Of a DNA stretch of 64,000 nucleotides, positions 57,144 through 64,000 are shown piece after piece. Source of the DNA: Urophycis tenuis (lineage: Eukaryota > Chordata > Actinopteri > Gadiformes > Phycidae); NCBI GenBank assembly GCA_036785325.1, contig JAXIVH010000066.1:1054001-1118000 (forward strand), in the 5' to 3' direction. The position numbers and the translations under genes are program-made. Positions within the stretch are counted from its first letter, which is position 1; every line of letters starts with the position of its first letter. Under the pieces are notes generated by a model, which saw nothing but the letters and a program-made list of their open reading frames with translations, did no database searches and had not been told where the DNA came from.

Positions 57144-58405
57144 TGGCGACAGTCTGAGCAGTTCTGTTCAACACATTTCGGACACCCAAAAGGTTTGTCT
57201 CTTCTATCTTTTGACCTGTTTTGTGTATATGGGTTCACTGGGTCTGATGGTCGTGACAGGGTCTGTTGCCTCATCGCTTCCACCAGTCCAGTGAGCTCAT
57301 TAACTTTAGCCGTGAGCTCTTTGATTGGGTCTGTCTTCGTTGTGTGAACTAGTTTATCTTGCTTACTGCACTCTTGGACGGTGCTGAGCTCAGACTGAAT
57401 ACTGTGTGCACTGGTTGTGTTCTGCCTACGAGAAGAACCGATTCTTTTTTGTCTCTCACTTTCCTCGCTAGTGATTCTCATTATGTGGCGCAGGATTGTT
57501 TCATCACTAACCTCACCACTTGACAATAGAGGCTTTAACTCTCGTCGAATGTCACTGTGTTTATAGCCTAGCCCCTGGTAGACCGAATGTAAAAAGACAT
57601 CCTGAACAGTGGCTGGGCTATACTGTATTCCTGAGTCTGACAGTTTGGATGTGAAGAGGACACGCTGCTTCAACCCTATCACACGGTAGAGGAACTGCTG
57701 TGGTGTCTCACTCTCTTCTTGTCTGGCGCACATTAACTCTTGAAATAGTTCTGTACTGTTTTTCTCTCTCAGGTGGGCCTGGAGAAAACTCTTCAGTTCT
57801 ATTACGGTGAGATCGTCTTTATTGATTAGCATGTCTTTAAAAGTTCCGGGCTTTATTATTCTGAGCACACCGCGAACTATCTCTGTGTGAGGGAAGCCTT
57901 CTCTGGTCCCCTCATCCATCTGTTTGCAAATACTGTTATAGCTTATGTCCGATGAATGATCGCCAACCTGACCCCCTTGTACTTTAAACTCTCTTCTCTG
58001 GAGGTAGGAAAGATCTCTCAAAGAAATTAACCCTTCACGGCCAGGCTGGGCCATGGGCTGCCCATGTGAACTGGTTCTGTGTGAGTCACTATGGGTTTTG
58101 TTAACTTGAACTGGTGACCCGGAAGAGTGTTGTGGTGACTGTTCAGCAGGCAACATTACACTCTGCCTAAGCCTTTTACCAAGCTCCTCATAACTGTTTA
58201 ACATTTCCTGTAGTTCAGTATTTGTGATACTGGAGACATTTTTAGCTGATGTTCTCACAGGGCTAACTGTGGAACTGTCACTGGACTTGTTATCAGAAAC
58301 AAAACTGACTGGGCCGGTCTGACTAGATGCACCTACAACTTGAGACTGATCAACCATGTTAGCTGTAGTGATCAAAGGTACCGTTTGTGGAGGACTAACA
58401 CCCAT
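57041..58405 (-). CDS. Gag of element 2 (capsid and zinc knuckle)
   Basis: A 454-codon frame: polar N-terminal part, capsid-like helices at about 160-310 (FKDMLINKDDLTVIELKSFL, ESETPQQFLYRVIGLKQRVL, ILRHIMRITSEE), then a coiled segment (IKELTAKVNELTGLVEAM) and a Cys-rich end with a CCHC knuckle, CFFCGEEGHRALGC, preceded by CPKCVEQNCSDCRHC. The upstream 138-codon ORF is its missing N-terminus in another frame. Confidence 0.82.
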   Translation of the reverse strand: MGVSPPQTVPLITTANMVDQSQVVGASSQTGPVSFVSDNKSSDSSTVSPVRTSAKNVSSITNTELQEMLNSYEELGKRLRQSVMLPAEQSPQHSSGSPVQVNKTHSDSHRTSSHGQPMAQPGREGLISLRDLSYLQRREFKVQGGQVGDHSSDISYNSICKQMDEGTREGFPHTEIVRGVLRIIKPGTFKDMLINKDDLTVIELKSFLQAHLREKNSTELFQELMCARQEESETPQQFLYRVIGLKQRVLFTSKLSDSGIQYSPATVQDVFLHSVYQGLGYKHSDIRRELKPLLSSGEVSDETILRHIMRITSEESERQKRIGSSRRQNTTSAHSIQSELSTVQECSKQDKLVHTTKTDPIKELTAKVNELTGLVEAMRQQTLSRPSDPVNPYTQNRSKDRRDKPFGCPKCVEQNCSDCRHCFFCGEEGHRALGCLKKPKNQGNLNRSLQRGSQ

Positions 58406-58788
58406 GTGTGGTGAGCTGTATGTGCTACTGTCTGTGTAGTGTAGGGATCTTCATCCTCATTTTTATTGGTTCTATACAGTAGCTCTCGATTCTTTAGCAA
58501 ATCATCAATGAAGTCCATTAACACCAACAAATCCCCCATCCCACCGTCCTCTAACTCAAGTAAAGGCTTACTGTTCATGAAAGAACTGATGTAGTCGTAG
58601 CAGTCCTCCGGATCTTCCTTGTCGATGTCCGGCTGATCCCGACCTGCCACTGGACCAACTTTTTCGGCGACCTGGTAGAGCTCTGTCGCTGTCAGGTTGT
58701 GGAGGGTTTTCCTAATGTCCCACACTAGGCGCTTCCTCTCACTCCCGGCCATGGCTGTAGCTCCCCGCTGTCCCTCTCGCTTGGTCAC
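58372..58788 (-). pseudogene. N-terminal Gag segment of element 2, frameshifted
   Basis: The likely start is the ATG at 58753 (GCCATGG context; MAGSERKRLVWDIRKTL), 151 nt after the primer site. The helical 85 residues (TATELYQVAEKV, CYDYISSFM, GDLLVLMDFIDDLL) resemble a death-fold-like helical bundle, which I cannot confirm. The frame departs near 58410-58440, after NEDEDPYTTQT, and the Gag resumes in the overlapping ORF. Confidence 0.7.
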
Positions 58789-58903
58789 TCGGCACGACGG
58801 CTCAGTCTCGACTCCAAGGCACTGCTCGCTCAGCCCACATCAGCTCTGGTCCTGGTCCCAGATGTCATCAATGGATCAGCTCCGACCCGGAAGGTGGCGC
58901 CGA

Positions 58904-58921
58904 TCCCGGACGAGCCCCCAA
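58904..58921 (-). promoter_or_regulatory. primer-binding site, tRNA-Pro type
   Basis: Minus-strand TGGGGGCTCGTCCGGGAT, the 18-nt tRNA-Pro primer site well known from murine leukaemia virus. Five bases (AATCT) separate it from the LTR end. Confidence 0.9.
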
Positions 58922-58926
58922 GATTT

Positions 58927-59539
58927 GTTACGGGTCCCAAGAACCGGGACCGCGGAGACAAATATGTTACCTGTAAAAGCAGGTTAATTGCGGAATCGCT
59001 TTCCTCCAGAACGTGTCTGTCTGATTTATTTTACACAAATAAAAGCTTCTGTTCACATTACTGACATTCACATTCAACCCAACTGAAACATTTTCCCTTT
59101 TAACCCTTTTCAGTTTCTCTAATCATCATTTCCTTTCACACACAGAAGTTATACAAAATAACAATATGAGTAAACACATTATATGTTTGTCTTGTTCAGC
59201 AATTAACTGAATGAAACCACTTAACCATTTAAAGTGTACCCTGAAAGTCCAGTCTATTGGACCAATGTGCAGCTGTTACATATCAGCTCAGTCACTTTTA
59301 TCAACAGTAAATATCCAGACAAAGTAACAAAAATACATTTTACTTAAAAGATACAACTAGAACGCGTGAGTTTCAATATATATATACAGCAACTCTTTAC
59401 CGAACCGAACGCGAAACCACATCGAGCTCAGCTGTAATGGCGGCCAGGCGGGAAACTTCTTTCTTTCCCAACTCGGTTTTCTCTAATTTACTCGGCCGAA
59501 TCCTATTAACGTCTCTTATTTACATGAGCACGGGTAACA
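58927..59539 (-). repeat. 5' LTR of element 2 (613 bp)
   Basis: Termini TGTTACGGG at 58927 and CGGGTAACA ending at 59539 are inverted and give TG...CA. On the minus strand a TATATATATAT box lies at 59376-59386 and AATAAA at 59025-59030, in the right order for U3-R-U5. Compared with the copy at 55896 it lacks about 21 bp (cagtgaagacacgaggcttct). Confidence 0.75.
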
Positions 59540-59585
59540 GGCAACCACACAAAACAACATTTACCGGTGTTCTCACTATTACCGA

Positions 59586-59663
59586 CCTGTAAAAGCAGGT
59601 TAATTGCGGAACAGTGAAGACACGAGGCTTCTTCGCTTTCCTCCAGAACGTGTCTGAGGGAGC
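59586..59663 (-). repeat. extra LTR-derived fragment
   Basis: cctgtaaaagcaggttaattgcgg through ccagaacgtgtctg repeats the U5/R part of the LTR just outside the 613-bp LTR, without the 21-bp deletion. A remnant of a second copy or a rearranged end. Confidence 0.7.
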
Positions 59664-59906
59664 AGCGAAAGGTGGCGCTCTATTAGCGTACCCCCCGAAC
59701 ACCTGGAGCAACCACAAACGTTCCGCCCCACTACTTCCCAAATAAAATAACTTTTCATATGTTTTTTTTTGCTTTTGTTTTAAATAAAAATAAATACATT
59801 AATCCAGAATACAAAATTTACATAAAATAATATTAATGTGGCCATTCCCTTTCAGGGGTGCCACACGGACATACTTTTTCTTTGAAGCAAGTAGCAACTG
59901 TCACCG
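59664..59906. other. non-coding stretch
   Basis: AT-rich, with a T run and ataaaataaatac. No gene seen. It should have held the 5' end of the P-like gene if inverted repeat B is that element's terminus. Confidence 0.4.
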
Positions 59907-60006
59907 GTTCAGTCCAAAATGGCGAACGCGCGACAACAGCGCCATCTAGCGATCGTTGTCAAAATTCCAACGGAGTTTCGCCTCTTGTTAATTCTATACT
60001 CTTTGG
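59907..60006 (+). repeat. inverted repeat, right arm (B)
   Basis: Partner of 53372-53472. On the minus strand, the adjoining 60007-60060 encodes SGNVQPNPGP in a short frame, like the NPGP end of 2A-type peptides at LINE N-termini; possibly accidental. Confidence 0.7.
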
Positions 60007-60125
60007 GGGTACTAATATTTTCCAGAAAGGGGCCTGGGTTAGGCTGAACATTGCCTGAACGCAAAAGGAGAAGAAGAATAAAACATTTTCGTTTTATATT
60101 AGCGGTTGACTCCTTATTATCAGTA

Positions 60126-60416
60126 TTATAAATCACTGTAGTCTAGTGAAGTTTCTGTGTGCATAAAACTGTTTTGCAAGACAGATAAACACATCAGAGG
60201 AAGAAGAAATATGCGAGTTACTGCTGGCAAGCAGCAGGACAGCATTGGATGTTGGGCCAGTCTGTCAACAGCCAATGACAAGGTACAGGTCACTGACCTG
60301 GAAGGACCCAAGCGTGTAGAAGGGGCATGGCCATGCACCCCATTACCACAGTTTGAGGAAACCGTCCCATGAGAAGTGAACGAAAAGACGAGAAACAGTG
60401 CAAAAATGAGCTTCAT
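60126..60416 (-). CDS. candidate two-exon secreted peptide (53 residues)
   Basis: Minus strand: ATG at 60416, coding exon 60416-60298, intron 60297-60169 (129 bp, GTCAGT...AACAG with a pyrimidine-rich end), second exon 60168-60126 ending in TAA. The phases match. The product starts with a typical signal peptide (MKLIFALFLVFSFTSHGTVS), then a short polar peptide with one Cys, a Gly/His segment (GNGVHGHAPS) and the tail HTETSLDYSDL. No family recognised. The unspliced frame is also open to the same stop, so the splice is not proven. Confidence 0.4.
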   Translation of the reverse strand: MKLIFALFLVFSFTSHGTVSSNCGNGVHGHAPSTRLGPSRSVTCTLSLAVDRLAQHPMLSCCLPAVTRIFLLPLMCLSVLQNSFMHTETSLDYSDL

Positions 60417-60534
60417 TGTTACTACCTGTAGATATAATGCTAAGAAGGACAAACAGACGGAAAACGAGTGGATGGATTCGTTTTGGCTCACCTCCCGGCA
60501 ACCGGTGGCTGACAGTACCGCTGCTGGTGGCTAA

Positions 60535-60960
60535 TGGGCTATGCGGCTAGCAGCTAGCGAGCTCCATCAGCTAATGACTAGCTAGGTAGCGGCTAGCGGC
60601 CAGCGGGCTCACACTGCTAGTGGCGAGCGGTTTACAGGATCCCGCTCCTCCGACGACCAGCAGCTAGTGGGGTCCGGCAGCTAGCAGGCTCCCATCAGCG
60701 GTTTGCGGGCTTCAGCAGCCAGCAGGCTCAGGCAGGCTCCAACCAGCGGCTAGCGGGCTCTGGCGGCTAGCAGGCCCCAATCAGCGGCAGGTCGGTCGGC
60801 TCCAGCGGCTAGCAGGCTCCGGCGGCTAGCTGTCTACAATCAGCGACAGGTCGGTCGGTCAGCTCCAGCGGCTAGCAGGCTCCGGCGGCTAGCAGGCTCC
60901 AACCAGCGGGTAGCGGGCTCCAGCGGTTAGCAAACTCCAGTAGCCAGCCGCAGTGGACAT
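60535..60960 (+). repeat. GCTAGC-rich irregular minisatellite
   Basis: About 20-bp units close to cagcggctagcaggctcc, with many indels, GC-rich and not coding. A 60-bp block containing cggcaggtcggtcgg is repeated near 60785 and 60845. Confidence 0.85.
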
Positions 60961-62428
60961 TGACAGTTGACAGCTGGACACCTGTTTATCAGCGGACAGC
61001 AGCTCACGGCCTCAGGAGTACTTCAGCCCAACATCCAGAGCCAACAGGTAGACCAAAGATCAGATCGGTCAGGGGACGCCGGCGGTCAGCAGTAGCAGCC
61101 GCTCCCGGCGATCCGCAGCCCACAGCGGCGACGGGAGTGTGGAGCACAGCCTGGAGGAGTCCAGAAAACTGGTCCACAGGAACAGGATGGATTTCCAGCG
61201 AGGTGTGTCACAAAGATCCGTGAAACGGGCTTAGTAGTGCTGGGGGATTTGGCAGCCAGCGGTGACAGGTGGGCTACGCATGGTAACACCTCAGTTGGAC
61301 CTCCTTAACTCGTAATGTGGTATGAATTTTAAGAAACGTTTAAAAGAGATTAAAGGGTCAATAGAAACGTAGTGATAAACGTAAAGATAAATTATTAAGA
61401 TCGTCTAAAAAGCCAATTTAAAACCATTTAAAACGATCATAACAGAGAGTAATACAAACACCACCACAACAGCTACCAGAGGGAGACGTAGGCACGTTAA
61501 TGAGGGGGCGTCTCCCGCTCAGAGTATATTTACGGCCAGGTATCAGCTGATTGCACATCTTCCGTTCTCCCATGGTCGCCGGAGGAGCTAGCTTCTGTTT
61601 GTTTGGTAGCTGGCAGGCAGCTTGGTTGGGCCTTGCTGTAGCTTGGTTTATGTTCGGGTCTCTTGCATCATTCGACTGCAAGAATGGGTCTTGACTGTTT
61701 GTACGTCCAGCTCGAGTGCGTGCTCAGTGGAAACGTGCTATTAAGCACGGTTCGGTAGCTCTCCTGTTGCTGTGTCGGATCAGCTGTGCTTCCAGACAGT
61801 TAAATCTACTTGAAGCCTGTGCAGTCCTCCAGATCGTGGCTGTACATAGGCCTCGCCATTGCTGCTTTGTTTCTACTGCCGTACTACCGTCTATATATTC
61901 TCTGCTGTTCAGTCAGTCAGGAGCTGTGTGACCTAGAGCAGTGGGTCGGTGGTGGAACCCTACCCTCAATGGTCCTTTCCTTTGTCCACATTTAGTGGTT
62001 TGCTTTCTTTGTTTTCTTGTATTTTGATCTTGCTGTGTTCACGTGTGGTGTGGCTTTGGACCCTTCCCCCTCCTCGTCCGCCTCCCCTTGCCGTGGTAAG
62101 TTACAGCCCTGCTTTCCCCACACCTAAATTTGAGTAATCTCTCTGGGCCCTGTGCCCCCATGGTCCACATATTAGCGCTGTGTATTACTGCTCACAATTG
62201 CTTGTGTTTTACGGAGTGACCACTCCATTGCTACTTTGTTAACCTGCCAATAAAAGCTTTTGTATATTTTTGGAAACACGTCTTTGGTCCTCTTGATGTA
62301 TACGAATCTGTGTCCTTGACCGATTGAGTCTTACTTTAAAACTAAACTTCTTGGGGCGCAATCCCCTAGATGGCGTAGTCGTCTATCACCAATAACCCCT
62401 CCCCTCGGCTACACGGGGCAGGATGATA
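60961..62428. other. unassigned sequence
   Basis: No exon, transposase or RNA gene that I recognise. AATAAA lies at 62240, followed by an end that could be an LTR or gene 3' end; ttggggcgcaatcccctag near 62351 could be a primer-site-like sequence but matches no tRNA I can name. Confidence 0.35.
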
Positions 62429-62703
62429 TACTAAGCTAATTCATTTGTGTTCTGTAAGGAAAGATTGATGTTAATTGAAACGTTGAAGGTATGTTTTTAG
62501 CTGCTGGGTAGACTTCAGTCAACGTGACGCAGTTTTGTCTGTGAGCAACCAAATTGCTCGGAGATGGGCTCACTTTAAGCGACAAAATCTAAGCTTTCCA
62601 ACGGTGTATGGCAAGACTATATTCACCAAAGGGTCGTTGAAATACTAAGCTAATTAATTTGTGTTCTGTAAGGAAAGATGGATGTTAATTGAAATGTTGA
62701 AGG
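62429..62703 (-). repeat. inverted satellite fragment (1.3 monomers)
   Basis: tactaagctaatt recurs at 62429 and 62643, 214 apart, and the whole stretch is the reverse complement of the satellite monomer. Broken on the right by the LTR at 62704. Confidence 0.93.
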
Positions 62704-62904
62704 TGTGGTGGTTGACATAATTCACCCATGGAACTATGGGGCGGGGGTGTGTTTTACACACGGACCCTTTAGGAGAGTGGACTCCTCCTGTTAGTTCACA
62801 GCGTGATGTTGTTTGGTTCGACTTGATGCCTGTTTATCTTGTTAGCGTAAAATAAAGTTCCGTTCTGGATACTCCGCCTCCGACTCCCGTCTCTCGGCAC
62901 TACA
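62704..62904 (+). repeat. LTR of Gypsy-like element 3 (201 bp)
   Basis: TGTGGTGGTTGAC...GGCACTACA, with TG and CA termini, AATAAA at 62851-62856, and a primer site starting 1 bp after the end. Inserted in the satellite between gaagg and the lost remainder of the monomer. Confidence 0.85.
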
Positions 62905-62905
62905 C

Positions 62906-62920
62906 TGGTGACCCCGACGT
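62906..62920 (+). promoter_or_regulatory. primer-binding site, tRNA-Trp type
   Basis: TGGTGACCCCGACGT is complementary to the 3' end of vertebrate tRNA-Trp (the primer of avian sarcoma viruses). The match ends after 15 nt. Confidence 0.8.
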
Positions 62921-62954
62921 AAATCCCGCTGAAGTCTCAGGGACCGAAACGAAC

Positions 62955-64000
62955 ATGGCCAACAACGCCGCTTTTGTCAAGTTGCCAGAGTTTTGGGAGT
63001 TTTCGCCAGCGGCATGGTTCGTGCAGACGGAAGCGCAGTTCGCCATTCGTGACGTCACCGATGACGACGCACGCTACTTCCATGTCGTGGCGGCGCTGGG
63101 GAGATCCACCGCGGCCCGGGCCGTGAGTTTCATCACGAACCCTCCGGCCCACGGCAAGTACAGAGCTCTTAAGGAGTTCCTGCTCAAGACTTTTGAGCTG
63201 TCAAGTTCGGAACGGGCCCAGCGGTTGTTGGACATTCGGGGCCTCGGGGACAGCAAGCCGTCTGAGCATATGGAGATGATGCTCAACTTGCTGGGTACGG
63301 AGGAGCCCAACTTTTTGTTTATTGAGCTGTTCCTCCGGCACATGCCGCCGCAGGTCAGGACGGCGCTCGCTAATACGAGGATTACTGATCCCCGCGCATT
63401 AGCAGAGGAAGCTGACCGGTTTTTCCTGGCTGCCCGGAGTTTCGTCCCCGAGGTACTGGCCCCGATGCACACTTTCAAGGCCCCGGACAGCGACAGGCGC
63501 TCCGGCAGGGCCCCGGGCGCGACCGCCAGCACAGGTATGTGCTATTTTCACGCGCGTTTTGGCGTGAAGGCGAAGAGGTGCCGGTCCCCCTGCAGCTTCA
63601 AACCGAAGGGAAACGACATCCGGCATGTCTCCGGCAAGTCCAATGTGGTCGCTGACTGCCTTTCCAGGGCGGTCATCGGAGCTGTACATCTGGGCCTGGA
63701 TTACGTCCGCATGGGTGCGGACCAGGCCGCCGACCAAGAGGTCCAGTCCCTTAGAGCGTCAGAGACCGGTTTGCACCTGGAGGAAGTCGCGGTTGGCGGC
63801 TCGGGCGTGAAGTTGTGGTGTGACGTCTCCACAGGTCAGCCTCGGCCTCTTGTCCCTGCGAACTGGCGCCGGCCCGTGTTTGAGGCGTTGCATGGCCTCT
63901 CCCACCCCGGCGGTAAACCGTCCGTGAGGTTGGTATCTCAGAAGTTTGTGTGGCGGGGGCTTAAAAGGGATGTGAGAACGTGGGTCGGCTCATGCGTGGC
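62955..64000 (+). CDS. Gag-integrase fusion ORF of element 3 (partial, runs off the end)
   Basis: Plus-strand frame from ATG at 62955, open for 348 codons to the window end. Gag part: KLPEFWEFSPAAWFVQTEAQ, a conserved start of this Gypsy group, then LGDSKPSEHMEMMLNLLG, MPPQVRTALA and CYFHARFGVKAKRCRSPC at about residue 195. At about residue 215 it switches, in frame, to the end of RNase H (RHVSGKSNVVADCLSR) and the integrase N-terminal zinc region (FEALHGLSHPGG, KFVWRGLKRDVRTWV, C). Protease, reverse transcriptase and most of RNase H are missing, so this is an internally deleted element that kept its frame. GC-rich unlike its surroundings. Because the frame has no stop in the window it is easy to overlook. 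Confidence 0.85.
   Translation, partial: MANNAAFVKLPEFWEFSPAAWFVQTEAQFAIRDVTDDDARYFHVVAALGRSTAARAVSFITNPPAHGKYRALKEFLLKTFELSSSERAQRLLDIRGLGDSKPSEHMEMMLNLLGTEEPNFLFIELFLRHMPPQVRTALANTRITDPRALAEEADRFFLAARSFVPEVLAPMHTFKAPDSDRRSGRAPGATASTGMCYFHARFGVKAKRCRSPCSFKPKGNDIRHVSGKSNVVADCLSRAVIGAVHLGLDYVRMGADQAADQEVQSLRASETGLHLEEVAVGGSGVKLWCDVSTGQPRPLVPANWRRPVFEALHGLSHPGGKPSVRLVSQKFVWRGLKRDVRTWVGSCV

Larger units (their letters stand above)
55989..58903 (-). mobile_element. Ty3/Gypsy-like element 2, internal region (deleted pol)
   Basis: Order on the minus strand: primer site, gag, frameshift site, protease, then direct fusion to the LTR remnant. Reverse transcriptase, RNase H and integrase are gone. Inserted in the first exon of the P-like gene, in the same orientation. 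I found no matching target-site duplication (acaga on the left, ggcaa after 59539). Confidence 0.85.

Noticed and set aside
61716..62137. Leu/Ser-rich short plus-strand frames as membrane proteins
   Set aside because: Overlapping short frames in low-complexity pyrimidine-rich sequence, without start context or homology that I can recognise.
62351..62370. Primer-site-like sequence ttggggcgcaatcccctag
   Set aside because: I cannot match it to a tRNA 3' end and no gag-like frame follows.
63074..63737. Two minus-strand frames of 152 and 112 codons
   Set aside because: They are antisense shadows of the plus-strand Gag-integrase ORF, which has clear family motifs.

Overview
The window is eukaryotic, almost certainly from a teleost fish. 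It holds a RTE-clade non-LTR retrotransposon whose 3' end and GATG-type tail match Rex3, pieces of fish-type Ty3/Gypsy elements with vertebrate tRNA primer sites, a decayed P-element-like (THAP) transposase and spliced zinc-finger exons. There is no bacterial-style operon, no rRNA or tRNA gene and no CRISPR array. All family names come from motif reading, not from database searches.

Layout. (1) 1-5560 is a head-to-tail satellite with a 214-bp monomer, partly organised into a five-monomer (1070-bp) higher-order repeat. (2) 5561-42705 is a composite satellite. Blocks of the same monomer alternate with 17 copies of a module of about 0.84 kb, each carrying an exon-like minus-strand segment. The first module is interrupted by an intact 2998-bp LINE. 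About 13 kb of the composite array is duplicated in tandem. (3) 42706-50759 interrupts the satellite with a broken Gypsy-like gag-pro element and a decayed C2H2 zinc-finger gene bracketed by 42-bp inverted repeats. (4) 50760-52735 returns to satellite and ends in module 18. There the minus-strand exon is 505 nt and in frame, against a 1-nt shorter, frameshifted form in the array copies, and the adjoining plus-strand exon-like ORF is open. This looks like the founder end of the array. (5) 52736-60535 holds a decayed P-element-like gene split by a second Gypsy-like element, bracketed by inverted repeats of about 100 bp, followed by a candidate two-exon secreted peptide gene. (6) 60535-62428 is a GCTAGC-rich minisatellite and unassigned sequence. 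(7) 62429-62703 is 1.3 satellite monomers in inverted orientation, cut by a third Gypsy-like element whose open Gag-integrase ORF runs off the window end.

The main story is the history of the repeat. The satellite monomer can be aligned with a single locus at 52.48-52.74 kb that has a splice acceptor and an open exon-like frame, so the satellite probably arose from genic or transposon-exon sequence. Module and monomers always join at the same phase, so they have been amplified together. The LINE (filled site at 5.6 kb, empty site at 24.34 kb) and a 260-bp insert shared by three units give an internal order of events: the 260-bp insertion, then the 13-kb duplication, then the LINE.

Very little here is likely to be a working host gene. 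The LINE ORF is the only long intact complete coding region. The gag-pro elements, P-like gene and C2H2 gene all carry visible lesions.
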